From Chlorops oryzae (Eukaryota > Arthropoda > Insecta > Diptera > Chloropidae): a stretch of DNA of 64,000 nt. The notes below the pieces were generated by a model. That model was not told the origin of the DNA. It did no database searches and worked only from the letters and a program-made list of their open reading frames with translations. Positions within the stretch are counted from its first letter, which is position 1, and each line of letters opens with the position of its first letter. This document shows, piece by piece, positions 11,732 through 23,393 of the stretch. Location: positions 757,501 to 821,500 of the forward strand of contig CM035808.1 in the NCBI GenBank assembly GCA_020466095.1. The letters run 5' to 3'. The translations under genes and the position numbers were made by a program.

Positions 11732-12610
11732 GTGAAGTTGGTGATGATGGTGAGTGGATGATGGTGATGGTGTGATGATGGTGATATGGTGATGATGTTG
11801 ATGATGGTGTTGATGGTGCTTATGTTGTGGATGGTGATGATGATGGTGATGACGATGATGATGTTGATGGTGGAGAAGTTGGTGATGATGTTGATGATGT
11901 GTGATGTGAGATTGTGATGATGTTGATAATGGTGATGATGTGTGATGATGATGTGATGTGATGGTGATGATGGTGATGATGTTGATATGATTGTGTGATG
12001 ATGATGATGTTGATGATGGTATGATGATGGTGATGATGTTGAAGTTGGTGATGATGATTTTGATGGTGTTGATGTTGTTGATGGTATTGATGATAGTGAT
12101 GATGGTGATGACGATGGATGATGGTGATGATGGTGATGACGATGGTGATGATGTTGATATGATGATTGTGATGATGATGTTGATGATGTTGATGATGGTG
12201 ATGATGTTGAGTTGGTGATGATGATTTTGATGGTGATGATGATTTTGATGGTGTTGATGACGGCGATGATGATGGTGAAAAATCTTCGGAAAAATCTTCA
12301 GAAATTCTGCGAGTCTTAAGTGTCCGATTTTACAAACCAAATGAGAATTGTAGGCGTTATGCTAAAATTTTATTCTATGCACTGACCTCATAGGTGCCAC
12401 AATTTTCGTCGCAGGGTGGCATTTAGGCACTTAGAAATTTGCGTACGGTCTCCACCTTTTCGAATTAGGTCTCTCTGCTTGGCTATTTTATACGTTAATT
12501 GAGTTATGGCCCGAAATATGGGGCAAAGTAGACTATCGATATTTCAGACTAATGACTATCGAAACTATCGATGGTCGCAACTATCGATAGTTCTCGAGCT
12601 CTACTTTGTG
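11505..12610. repeat. GATGATGGT-minisatellite repeat family, copy A
   Basis: A core of imperfect GATGATGGT units (about 11669-12278) is flanked by sequence that recurs elsewhere. The left flank 11510-11665 (GGTGGTGCTGGCGGTGACAG and following) is repeated at 55130-55290, and the right flank 12290-12390 (TTCTGCGAGTCTTA...) is repeated at 47730-47820. The outer right end GGTCGCAACTATCGATAGTT recurs at 57431. This is a dispersed repeat with a variable minisatellite inside, not a simple microsatellite. The poly-His open frame on its minus strand is a by-product of the ATG/ATC repeat. Confidence 0.8.
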
Positions 12611-13185
12611 CCTAGCCGCCGATCAGTTGGGGACTAGTAGGAATTACTGCAGGGGAAATTTCAATCGGCTGCGCCTTTGATTGTAACCGGTTCCATACAT
12701 TTTCATGTGTTGAATGCCATATGCATTATTGGATAGCAGGCATTTTTTCTTGACAGCAGTTCAAGTTGAGTTTTTCCATGAGGTTTTCTTCAATTTTTCG
12801 TTACAATAATATTTCTCTTGGGTGAAAGTGTAAAGTCATCATCGTGAAGTCAAGTCAACATGTAGCTTCCTTCAATTATTCATAGTTTTGGTTGCAACGG
12901 TTGTCTTCAACAACAAAGTGTCGGCGAATGGGGAAGAGCAGCAGGGAGATGGTACAAACAGATTGATGAAGTGCATATCTTGATGCTCATCAAACGCTTC
13001 ACGACTTCGGACCCTTAGCGGACTTCTCTACTCGCTTGAAATATCTTCCTCTCACAAAAGACGAGCGCTTGTAGTGCTTTTAATGGAATTCGTGACTTGC
13101 TTTTTGGATGTGATGCAGAGTGATGAAAATTAATTTGCTTTCGGATTACTTTCGTTTTGAAGATTGAAAGAAAATATTAATTTTC

Positions 13186-13257
13186 TTAACCCTTTCAATG
13201 CTATTGGGATAATACATCCCATTTGAATTTTTAGTGAAAGGACAGTGAAAGGATTAA
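13186..13257. repeat. TTAA-bounded mini inverted-repeat element
   Basis: TTAACCCTTTCAATG at the left is mirrored by GTGAAAGGATTAA at the right, 72 bp in all. The TTAA ends followed by CCC are the hallmark of piggyBac-type mini-elements; the family assignment is inferred from these ends only. Confidence 0.5.
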
Positions 13258-14278
13258 ACCCATTCAAATTCTTTACTCAAAAGTCCTTTAAACTTTTTAC
13301 CTTAGTTGGGATAGTTCGGATAGTAGATGGGGGCCATCTAAGAATACTTAATAGGATCGAGCTCTTGCGGTTTCCTTGTAATTGAAACTTTTTCATCGAA
13401 TCCTATTCCGTGAGGCATTTTCCTGGTATCCAATTACAAGGCCCTCAGTCAGATCCAATGACCCACAAAAAATTAAAATTAACACATTAGGAAAATTAAT
13501 TTCTCCCCATTAAATGGTTGAGTGCAGAACAACGAAGCGTTTTCGTTAGTCTCCAAAATAAACACTCGACTTTCGTAAAGAAAGATTTCACTTCATAAAT
13601 CTTCGCGCCTTAAGAATCATTTTATTTTTATAAATTTTGAAATTTTTGAGTGCTCTTTTGTGGAGCGGCGGAACATGTGTCAGGCTTTTATCTGCCTCAT
13701 TCGAAATGCTGCTGCCTTGTAACAAAATTTCCCTGCATACAAATACACGCATTTCAATATATCTCTTTCCTAGTGAAAAAAATTTGGATCTTGAAGATTG
13801 AAGATCAATCGGTTCAATCAGACAATTTATTGCAAAGTTGAGGAAAGACATTGAATTGCTGACTAAAAGGCAAGTCCCTCAAGAATGCCGAGATAGACCC
13901 TTAGGTGAGCCTTGCGTCAATTAAAAATATAAAATATATAAATTTTATCTTAAGTGAAGCGATTTAAATCGCTCTGCGTCACAGAGCCGACGTGCTCGAA
14001 GTGTTAAAGATGCCTGATGATGAACTCGTAGCTGGTCTCGGAATCGACCGCATCAGATTTCCAATTTCGGCAGTCAGAAAAAAGATCAGAAATATTCAAG
14101 GGTCGAATAAAAATATTACCAACAGTAATTGAACCTATGTTGAGACAAATTTATCCCTTATGCGTTAAAGGGTTAAATCTTTCTCTAATCATTTTATTTT
14201 GATTCTATTTATCCATTGCATTCCTTACCATTCTGTTTCATTCCCGTCATCTATTTCGTATTCGTGTAAAATTTTTCA

Positions 14279-14408
14279 TTAACCCTTTAACGCACTTTTT
14301 TTTTTTTTTTAAAGATTTACATATATGATTTATTCACCATTGCTATAAATAATTAAATTTATGCGGGGACACATTTGCCAATTTATCCCTTATGCGTTAA
14401 AGGGTTAA
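14279..14408. repeat. TTAA-bounded mini inverted-repeat element
   Basis: TTAACCCTTTAACGCA and its complement TGCGTTAAAGGGTTAA form perfect 16-bp ends around a T-rich, A+T-rich centre. It lies inside the 232-bp tandem duplication. Confidence 0.65.
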
Positions 14409-14510
14409 ATCTTTCTCTAACTATTTTATTTTGATTCTATTTATCCATTGCATTCCTTTCCATTCTGTTTCATTCCCTTCATCTATTTCCTCTGCGTGTA
14501 AAATTTTTCA

Positions 14511-14631
14511 TTAACCCTTTAATGCACAATTTTTTTTTAAAAAGATTTATAGGATTTACCCTTTACACCATTGCTATAAATAATTAAATTTATGCGGGGA
14601 CACATTTGCCCCTTACTCGCCATAGGGTTAA
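14511..14631. repeat. TTAA-bounded mini inverted-repeat element
   Basis: Opens TTAACCCTTTAATGC and closes CATAGGGTTAA. The interior matches the preceding element, including ATGCGGGGACACATTTGCC, so the two are members of one family duplicated in tandem. Confidence 0.55.
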
Positions 14632-14698
14632 AATATTTATAATGATTTATTTGTTGATTTTTTTTTTGAAATATTTTCTTTTCTTTTTGTTTTTTAAG

Positions 14699-14828
14699 TA
14701 AACACACCGCCCCGCATGATTAAACAGCCTCCAAGCGATGAACTTTTATTCAAAGTTGCTGCACAGGGAAAGGAAAGCGACAAGCCTTTTACGATTGAAT
14801 GCGAAGCCGAAGGACACCCAGAACCAGA
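14699..14828 (+). CDS. Nrg: Neuroglian exon 2: N-terminal part of Ig domain 1
   Basis: Entered by TTTTTAAG|TA and left by GA|GTGAGT. The 130 bases encode residues 23-65 and two bases of Glu66, including PPRMIKQPPSDELLFK and FTIECEAEGHPEPE. Cys57 is the first disulphide cysteine of Ig1. The translation aligns with fly Neuroglian (LLFKVA...KESD.PF.IECEA.G.PEPE) at most positions. The two leftover bases combine with the A at 61205 to restore Glu, after which the reading frame continues as YYWIKNG, so the huge following intron interrupts Ig1 between its two half-strands. Confidence 0.93.
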
Positions 14829-14870
14829 GTGAGTAGCTCCAATTAATTAATTTAAAAAAAAAAAACGTTT

Positions 14871-15004
14871 TTAACCCTTCAATCCCTGTTGGTATAATAC
14901 CTGTCAACAGAATTAAGATATTTTAGCGCACGATTGAATTTAAGGTTGAGTTTGGTTGTGTTGTGTTGAGTTGAGGTTAGCTTGCTAGTTAGTGAAAGGG
15001 TTAA
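14871..15004. repeat. TTAA-bounded mini inverted-repeat element
   Basis: TTAACCCTTCAATC at the left and GTGAAAGGGTTAA at the right enclose 134 bp, starting 43 bp after exon 2. A related half-element ending TGAAAGGGTTAA follows at about 15024-15124. Confidence 0.5.
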
Positions 15005-15397
15005 ATCATATGTACCCAAAATTCCTTTAAACCTTTCACATTGTATGGGATAATATATACGAAATTTTGAACAAATCATTTTAATTTGTAGTAATATCTG
15101 AGAATTCGGTTCTGAAAGGGTTAATTGATCAGAAATAAAAAATTCTTATGCGGTGATGAGATTTATACGTAAACAACGAAAACATTTCGCTTCATTAATG
15201 AAAACAATTTTTGTTATTTTTTCCGAAACATGATTCTGCCCACGACATTTTGTATCCGATTGGTTAAAGCCTTCGGATTTTCCTCTAGAGTCTCGCACGT
15301 ATGTATGCATGTTTACTTTTTCTTTGACGGCACCGAAATGGTTGAATGGGGACCACACATTTTCGCTGCTAATTGACGCAAAACGTACGAAATGTTA

Positions 15398-15913
15398 AGC
15401 CAGAATTCCAATAGCGCAGGAGCTGCGTAACGTGAATTCCTGCAAACATTCAACACATGAAAACATATGGAAGCACGTTCAATCAACTTCCTGCATGCTC
15501 ACGCACACGCACGATTTCGAAAAATTGAATATTTCCTGCGCGTGAGCAACATGACAGCTGAGTATAACAGTTGAAAAAAGGAATATAACAGTGTTGTAGA
15601 AACTATTGAGTACTTTTTTAAGGTACTTGGTACTACGGGGGCATACTTTTCTTGCTCAATCAAGTAATATGAATTAAATTTTATTTTATTTTAAACTTCG
15701 ATGTCTATATTTATGATTTCTATTATTTATTTGTTAAGTAAAAGGGAATATAACATTCCGTTCATAGAAAATAAGACGAGTACAAGAGTAGCTAAAAATG
15801 TACTGAGTCAAGTTCAGATCCAAAATCGCAGCAATGCATGCTCATGCACGCATTATGGAATATTTTTTGCAACTTCAATTTCCTGCAGCTCCTGCGCTAT
15901 TGGAATTCCCGCT
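15398..15913. mobile_element. Harbinger-like MITE (TTA target-site duplication), 516 bp
   Basis: The ends AGCCAGAATTCCAATAGCGC and its near-complement GCGCTATTGGAATTCCCGCT form inverted repeats of about 26 bp (inner part GCAGGAGCTGC), flanked on both sides by TTA (15395-15397 and 15914-15916). A 3-bp TTA duplication is the mark of PIF/Harbinger insertion. The ends resemble those of the elements at 19677 and 22856 at roughly three of four positions, so these may be related subfamilies. No transposase is encoded. Confidence 0.8.
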
Positions 15914-15916
15914 TTA

Positions 15917-16999
15917 CACATCGAAATGAGGAAATTTCGTCGTGAAAAATATTTCCCGATTTAAAAGAGCTTTCAATAAACGAAGAAATTATCGAAAAAT
16001 GTACCCAAAATGCAATGACACTCCAAGCCAATCTACTTACGTAGTTAAAGCCTTAAATTTTCATATCCCGAAATTGAATAACCTTCACGGTTGCCATCGC
16101 ATTCGAAAAATCTCTGCAACTCTTTCGACAAGATTTTGTGGTTCGACGGTACGCGACCGCAACATGCGTTCGTCCCTCTCATTGGGCGCAATCGTTCGCC
16201 CAGACATACCGACAGGCTGTCTGGCATTACGAGCTGCCACTTGTTACAAATGCAATAATCTCCGCGCGCTGACTGCAGTGACGCATCGAGAGGCTCCTCG
16301 CATTCCCGCACTGGATTCAATCACGAGAGCAATAAAATAATAATCGGCAGGAAAGAGCCAGACACTCGAGCAATCGGATCACATGCACCTACAACGGACA
16401 GATTTCTTTTATTTTTTTCTTTCCTCTTCCATATTATGTACATGTCGAGTGGAGTGGAGTGGTTATATTAAATGGAAGAATGCGAGAAGTGCCAACGGAA
16501 GGCATTTGTTGAGGCGTTTCGGGGTAGTGACATTTCGACATACAATGTATCTCCGTTTGGCATCTTCCACGATTGTCGGGAAGAAGGACAAATAGAATGC
16601 TTCTTCAATTTAAGCGAGAGCTCGATTGTGCAGTGGAGTTTTCAAGAGGCTGGGAAGATTTTCAATAGCGTGCCTCTTTTTCTTGCCAAATTCGCTTACA
16701 ACTGATGCCAAGGTATGGAGAGTGGCCGTGAACATTTTTGTGCGGCTATCAATTTCTGTCTAATGTTACCCATTAGCGGCCTCATTTGAGGAGTGTTATG
16801 TGTGTCATGGGTAAAATATCATCGGTTTTTGGGGTGATAATTTTAGGAGGAGAACTTTATATCGAGACTATTTTTTTATAGTTCTTTGTCATTCCTTGGA
16901 CTTCGGTGGTGGTTCGAACCCCCCAAAGATTCCCCATACGTACGCCAGTGATGTTCAGGGTGCAAGGGCGTAGCGAAAGAAAGAATGCTTTCGTATCGC
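15917..16999. other. Intronic stretch with no recognised feature
   Basis: Short open frames are present, but none has a recognisable family, repeat or splice context. Nothing else was seen. Confidence 0.5.
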
Positions 17000-17630
17000 T
17001 TATATTTGCCACAGTGGTATATTGAGCAATTATAAGACATTACACGAAAAAAAATTTGGGGGGAAAGAAGAAGTTTAGAGAGTTTTGGCCCAAAAACCCA
17101 AAAATCCGAAAAATTCATTAGGTCCGATTTCGATGAAAATTTATATATAGAATAAGTGAAAAATTCTGAGATTTTTGGTACTAAAACTTTTTCAAAAAAC
17201 TTATTACAACTACTCCTTTTTGGACCAGTTTGGAACTAGACCCAAACTAGACTAGTTGTAATCAGTATTTAAAAAAAAGATTATATTTGCCACAGTAGTG
17301 TATGTATATTGAGCAATTATAAGACATTAACCGAAAAAAAATTTGGGGGGCAAGAAGAAGTTTAAGAGTTTTGGACCAAAAACCCAAAAAATCCGAGGTC
17401 CGATTTCGATGAAAATTTATATATAGAATAAGTGAAAAATTCTAAAATTTTGGTACTAAAACTTTTTCAAAAAACTTATTACAACTAGTCCTTTTTGGAC
17501 CAGTTTGTAACTAGATCCAAACTAGTCCTTTTTGGACCAGTTTGGAACTAGACCCAAACTAGTCCTTTTTGGACCAGTTTGTAACTAGACCCAAACTAGA
17601 CTAGTTGTAATCAGTATTTAAAAAAAAAAA
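17000..17630 (+). repeat. Two-unit tandem repeat with nested 37-bp subrepeats
   Basis: The unit starting TATATTTGCCACAGT occurs at about 17000 and again at about 17283, including TTGGGGGGAAAGAAGAAG and GATTTCGATGAAAATTTATA in both. The second unit is longer because a subrepeat CTTTTTGGACCAGTTTG...CTAGACCCAAACTAGT is present in extra tandem copies (17490-17600). It is non-coding. Confidence 0.75.
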
Positions 17631-17639
17631 GATTTCTAA

Positions 17640-19670
17640 CCATTACTTTTTTGAAAAAAGTCAACATTCCTCGGTCGTCTTTAAATATTTCTGTTTTTCC
17701 CTTTCAACGTTCACCGAAGTCCAACTTTCAGAATGCTCCGTCATTATTATTGAAATCGAAAACCTCCAAAAAAAAAAAAAAAAGATTTATTTTGATAACG
17801 ATCAACAAATTGTTTTTGTTATTGCTCCCATAAACGTCGTAATCATAATTTCAAAAATTGGACAAAACACATCAATACACAGAGAGACATGCATACATAC
17901 GGATATGTTTGAGCGATTGATACCCCGCCACTCAGGAATTTGTCATTCGACCCAAATGGCATTCATATATCGATGGTGGTGCGTGTTGGAAGTCCATTAA
18001 AACTGGACAGACAGGCAAACATATCTCTTCCATTATTCCCCCATTTAATTTGTAATCCGAAACCCAGAAAGCATATTTATTTCCTTGTGTCGAAATATCG
18101 AATGTGCGCACATCCTGTTCCACTGCCGCCACCGCCGCCGCCGCCTTAGCGATGGATTGGCTTTGTAGCTCGAGGCTTCTAATTTCGGGCATGATGATGA
18201 CGCATCGATGTGGACGACTCTTGGCATTTAATTCTGTCGGCATATATTTTTTCTTTTAATTTTGTTTAAGGAGTTTTTCTTTTTTTACCAAATCTGAAAA
18301 TTTCTAAAACGAAAAGTGTTCCAGCATTGCAATTAACCCACTAATGCCCACTGTAATCAAATAAGTACACACGGATTATCATCATAAAATTTGTTTTTCA
18401 TGCAATAAAAAAAAAGAAGAAATTTATGAGCTTTTCACTTTCCTCAACAGTTCCCCCGTCTTAAAACAGATGCTAGAATTAATGGCCGCTTAACCCCCCT
18501 TTTTTTTCTTAATTTTTATCTGTTTTTGTCAGCTTATTGGTTTATGTATTGTCATTGAATGTGTTAAGATGCTTCACAAATCAGCTTAAACCAGTCGCTG
18601 AAAAACTTGTAAAGCTTCACCTTGACCTTGAAGGCCATAAGACCTTGCGGTAAAGCGCGGCGGCCCTTCTTCAATAACTCATTTTAGTCAGCAGAAACTG
18701 AAAACCGGCCGTGATCTTCAATGTCTCCAACGCAGCAGTCTCTCTCTGACGGCGATAAAAAATACTTCTAAAAAAAAAAATGGAGTATTGATGTAAGAAA
18801 TAATTCTTGGCGATTTATAAAGAAATAACCGAAAATAAAAAGACTTCTTGAATTATTCATGAACAACATGATTCTTCATGGTCCATCGTTTCACGGATTA
18901 TTAATAGAACTCATTGAATGAGAACGTCGACCGAAGCCGTCGCTTCGGAGATTACGTCATACCAATCTGGCTGCCGAATTAGGAGAGCCCGGTGTCTCTC
19001 TTAGGTACCCACATTCGCTCAGTAGAGCGCCAAGTTTCTGCATGATTTGTACTCAAATAAAAATAATTATGTAGACCGAAATGAGCGATTTATCCATATT
19101 AAATATGGATCTGTGCGTTCTCGTTATGTTACGCTTAAAGTGAGACCCGGCAACGCAGGCTTGACCGCATTACTTGGCGGCAAAGTCTTCTTAAGTGCTT
19201 CTGTGTTTCTCGCAAACATTTCCTTTTGCTTGCTTGCTTCTTTTATTATTGGGTATTAAAAATTATTTTACGGAATTGTCGCCGCACTTTGTCGCGCTCT
19301 AATTTTTGCCAATTTACGGAGCTTTTTTTGCTCGTGCTGAAATGTCATCTTGTGTCTCCATGCACTCATCCACCTCCCTTTCCGTCTTTTCATGAAGCTC
19401 TCGAACTATTTAATGTTGATGAATCTTCTTCGTGACTGCGGCAGTTGACTTCAGTTTGTTCGGTTCAAGTATTTTGTGGGTTTTTCTAACCACATGAGCT
19501 GCCGGCTTGCTGCTTCCGTACTTTCTTCCTTCCGAGTTTTTTTTATGTGTGCTCAATTTCCTCATTTTGCATATTAAAGCGTCTTTTCATGTTCGTCGAA
19601 TTTATCTCGAATTATCTAGTATCAATTTCCATTAGTCCCCCTGACAATTTGTATTGGATTTCCTTTCAAG
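17640..19670. other. Intronic stretch with no recognised feature
   Basis: The sequence is A+T-rich with scattered short open frames lacking any family signature. Nothing worth naming was found apart from poly-A and poly-T runs and a short GCC run at about 18128. Confidence 0.45.
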
Positions 19671-19676
19671 GATTTA

Positions 19677-20191
19677 AGCCCAAAATCCAATATTGCGAGA
19701 GCTCGATGCGCGACGTCACGAAAATTTTTGCGTGACGCATTTCAATCTCCAATGAGAGTTTTGCGTCACGCAGATGATAGCATAATTTCGCTTCTAGTAA
19801 TGCAATATTTGAACCAAGTACCAATCTAACGAGTACCGAGTACTCATAAAAATAATAAGCTATCACTTGAGCTAAAATTTTAATAGAAAATTTTCAAAAA
19901 TTTTCAAAATGAACCAAAACTCGCGAAAGATTTTAAGAGCCGCTTTTTCACGGAACAGTGAACAGCTTTTGTTTTAATTTAGTTCTACATCACGAGTACT
20001 ACCAATAGCGAGTACTACAATAAAATAGCTACATCATTAGCCTGTCAAATGCTTCAAAGAAATTTCATTTTTTCAAATTTTTCGCTACGAGGTCTCGCAG
20101 TGCGATACATTGGAGCTTGAGCCATATTGATTGAATGTTTTGAAATTCTGTGCGTCTCGCATCGGGCTCTCGCAATATTGGATTTTGGGCT
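19677..20191 (+). mobile_element. Harbinger-like MITE (TTA target-site duplication), copy 1
   Basis: The element opens AGCCCAAAATCCAATATTGC and closes with the complement GCAATATTGGATTTTGGGCT. The inverted ends extend to about 31 bp, through GAGAGC(C/T)CGATGCG. TTA flanks both ends (19674-19676, 20192-20194). Inside are GCGTGACGCATTTCAATCTC and inverted TACTC-type motifs. A second copy lies in the opposite orientation at 22856-23390. It encodes no protein and depends on a transposase from elsewhere. Confidence 0.88.
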
Positions 20192-20194
20192 TTA

Positions 20195-22173
20195 GTATGG
20201 GTACCTTCCGAGCTTCGACGTTCTTTCAATGAAGCTATCTCAACTTTTCTGACTCGATTTCGAAGTGGAAAGAATTTTTCTTTAAGGCTCATAGCTTTTT
20301 GTGAAGATTTTAACTTCAAATTCTAGTCTTCAAGAGAGTTTAAATCAAGTTTATTTAATTTTATCTGAAGACTTTTTCAATTTAAATAGAATTTCAAGTA
20401 GGAAAAATATCTCTTGAAAGCATCGTTCGGTTTCTATCATTTAATTATGAAAATTAATAGAAGTCATACATTTTCTCCTCCTTTCCAAAATTCAGTAAAT
20501 ATTCAACACATGCAAACATGTAGAACGAATTACAATGAAAAGCACAGTCGATTAGAATTGGTTGGCATTCAAGTTCTCCCCTTGAAAAATCTTAATCGAT
20601 AACACTAAAAAGATTTACTTTATTAGACCCATTGGTTATTATTTTGTTAGACCTTTTCGTATTGAAGAAACAATTAAAGGCAGCCGAACTAATTAAACAA
20701 ATGGGCCATGTTCCTTAGTGAGCGATATTTCCAAATCTTTGCCCTGAGCATCCACTTCGCTAATGAGTCTTTGAACAAGAAGGAACATTGCTTGAAAAAA
20801 AATTAATAAAAACTCAGACAATTCCCATCCAAAAGAGAGGAGTCGAGTCCGTCCTATTGAGAACTCCCGAGGCGAAAACACTTACCTACTCGATTACATA
20901 AAATCCTGTGTATTCACGTTTGTGTACCCATAATGTACAATCACATTTTGCATTCGACTGCAATCGTGCAAGCAGAAATGTAAACGAACTTTCGCAAATA
21001 AAATCCTCCACCTCCACCCACGGGCGAGCAAGCCCTCCTCCCTCCTCCTCTTCTACTGCTTCTTTCGCAGTGAGTGAGTGAGCTTTTATAAGGCATTACC
21101 TAACCCAATATACTTTGTGTTTTGTGAGATGCCACAGCTGCGTCAGAAATGTGCTTAGAAATAAAAGTAATCAGACCACCGTGCAACATTGGCGCGTCCA
21201 TTGCACTTGGGAGTCTCGCAGCAGCGGCGGACAAAGTTACAATGCCAGCAGCCACGGCAACGAGAACGAGAACGAGAACTTGCCTCTTTTAAGCTCCAAA
21301 CAAATTGAATGGAATTTATGTTTTCCACCATGGCATCGGCGGCGGGCAGGTTGCGGGGCGGGGCGGGCGGAAGCAATGCACTTTATTCCCATTGCCAACA
21401 GCGGAAAGCACTCACGGCCACGGGACAAACGTTTCTGAGTCTCGCATAAGAACTTTTCTTACATAAACATACATACATACATACATACATACATATCTTG
21501 AAGCGAATGCGCTTGAATGTTCGCACCGAGAGTCGTTAGTTGAAATCGATTGTTGCCTTCAAGTTGCTTCAACGAGGTCTTCGAAAATGATCACAAAGGT
21601 TTTTCATAGTGTTAAAGTGTTGCTTGATTGCATGAAAACGTTGCACGAAGCCATTGAATGGGCAACGTTTAAAGACAATGCGGTCCTCCTGCCCTCCCGA
21701 CAATCGTTCGAATTGGCTTCAAATTGTAAATTCTCTCATCAGAATCGTAAATGAGGCCCAAGGCGTATTTAAATAGGTGGTGTCAGTTGTACAACAACAA
21801 TGTAAGAAAATTCTAAAATCTCAAAATCAGTTTTGAATTTTCTCTTGCAATTTTGATTAGAGGAAATCGTTAATTTTCCACATATTTTAATATTTTAGTT
21901 TTTTTTTTTGCTTCTTTTTTCAATGTCACTTGAGACGCAAAGTTATCAGCTTTAATTTTTTAATTATCAAGAATTTAAGGAATGGCCAGATTAAATTTGA
22001 ATCAGCACCTTGTTCATCCGCTATCAGCTCCGTCAGCAGAGCAATAGTTTTTATTTATTGAGGACTGTTAAAAAATGATATCATCGACAATTGGCCCCTT
22101 GGAGTGCTTTTGTTAACCCATTTCGGACTATTTATTTCAAAAAATCCATCTCTCTTTATGTCCAAGTTATGAT
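20195..22173. other. Intronic stretch, only a microsatellite seen
   Basis: Contains an (ACAT)n microsatellite at about 21469-21495. One copy of a recurring 45-bp motif (ATTCAACACATG core, 20501-20512) is also here. No gene or delimited element was recognised. Confidence 0.5.
21469..21495. repeat. (ACAT)n microsatellite
   Basis: About seven uninterrupted ACAT units. Confidence 0.9.
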
Positions 22174-22801
22174 GGTGTGCGAGATGCCAAAATAAACTCG
22201 ATTTATTGGCTATTAAAATAAATTAACCCGGTAACGCCTGAATTAAAAAAAAAAAATATAAAAAATAAAATGAAATATGAACTGGTTCAGGTATGGGGAT
22301 GACAGAATACGAACCATTTCAGTGATGCCATATGGCATCGCTAGGCGCTACCGGGTTAAAATCTTTTTTGACCTTAAGCTCGAAAATAATACAACCAAAT
22401 GGTAAAAAAAAGATTCATAAAAAGGTCGAATAAACCAAAAATAAAGAATAAATTAGAACATTTTTGGTGGAATCGTTCACACCAGATGCAACCCTGGTTT
22501 CATATGAGCACTTATTTTGGACCATTTTTAACAAGATAATAATTAATATCAAAATTTTAAAATATTAAATTTCCAAAGAAAAATAGTTCATGACAAAAGT
22601 TACAATTAACCCTTTAATGCCACCATTTTTTATTTTTTTTTTTTTCAATGAAAAGTTCAGATATGACCAATTTTGGGTAGAAAAACATGAATCTGAAATA
22701 ATTATTATTATTATTTTTTTTTGGTAATTTGTTCGAAAAAAGTCCGTCTAGAGACGGAGCCAGGAATTAGAGGGTTAAATAAAAAATTATCACCTGGAAA
22801 T
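22174..22801 (+). repeat. Left arm of a large inverted repeat
   Basis: The 628 bp from GGTGTGCGAGATGCCAAAAT to CACCTGGAAAT is present in reverse complement at 25346-25988 with only scattered differences, mostly in A/T runs. It contains two TTAA-type mini-elements: 22223-22358 (TTAACCCGGTAACGCC...GGCGCTACCGGGTTAA) and about 22607-22776 (TTAACCCTTTAATGCC...AGAGGGTTAA). Confidence 0.88.
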
Positions 22802-22855
22802 ATAAAATAAATAAGCCTTAAATGGGTTAATTATTGAAATTGCGTTTCGAAATTA

Positions 22856-23390
22856 AGCCCAAAATCCAACATTGCGAGAAGCACCCAAGACGAGACGCAC
22901 ACAAATTTCAAAACATTCATTATATGTCTCAAGCTCCAATGTATCGCACTGCGAGACCTCGTAGCGAGAAAAGTTTTGAAAAATTGAATATTTCTCGTTG
23001 CGAGGCAATTTGACAGGTTAATGATGTAGCTATTTTTTGAGTACTCGCTATTGGGTACTCGTTTAAACTAATAAAACAAAACTGTTCACTGTTCCGTGAA
23101 AAAGCGGCTTTAAAATATTTCGTGAGCTTTGGTTCATTTTGAAAATTTTTTGAAAATGTTTGAATATTTTGAATTAAAATTTAAACTCAAGTGATAGCTT
23201 ATTATTTTTATGAGTACTCGGTACTCGTTAGATTGGTACTCGGTTCAAATATTGCATTACTAGAAGCGAAAGTTATGCTACCATCTGCGTGACGCAAAAC
23301 TCTCATTGGAGATTGAAATGCGTCACGCAAAACATTTTCGTGACGTCGCGCACTCTCGCATCGGGCTCTCGCAATATTGGATTTTGCGCT
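22856..23390 (-). mobile_element. Harbinger-like MITE, copy 2, inverted relative to copy 1
   Basis: Opens AGCCCAAAATCCAACATTGC and closes GCAATATTGGATTTTGCGCT, with TTA on both sides (22853-22855, 23391-23393). The interior is the reverse complement of the element at 19677-20191, including GCGTGACGCAAAACTCTCAT and the TACTCG motifs. Length 535 bp, no coding capacity. Confidence 0.88.
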
Positions 23391-23393
23391 TTA

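Larger units (their letters stand above)
14155..14640 (+). repeat. Tandem duplication, period about 232 bp
   Basis: The unit beginning ATGCGTTAAAGGGTTAAATC (14159) is repeated at about 14391 with a few substitutions, including the shared stretch CCATTGCATTCCTT. It carries a TTAA-type mini-element in each copy. The array ends only about 60 bp before the acceptor of Nrg exon 2, so it provides much of the sequence upstream of that splice site. Confidence 0.75.
11409..14698 (+). other. Nrg intron 1 (3.29 kb)
   Basis: Donor GTGAGT at 11409 and acceptor TTTTTAAG at 14691-14698 are phase-compatible with the flanking exons. The intron holds a GAT-minisatellite repeat (11505-12610), TTAA-bounded mini-elements and a 232-bp tandem duplication just before exon 2. 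No other gene is visible in it. Confidence 0.85.

Noticed and set aside
11666..12340. His-rich 224-residue frame on the minus strand
   Set aside because: It is the translation of an ATG/ATC-type minisatellite; frame openness follows from the repeat and there is no coding signal.
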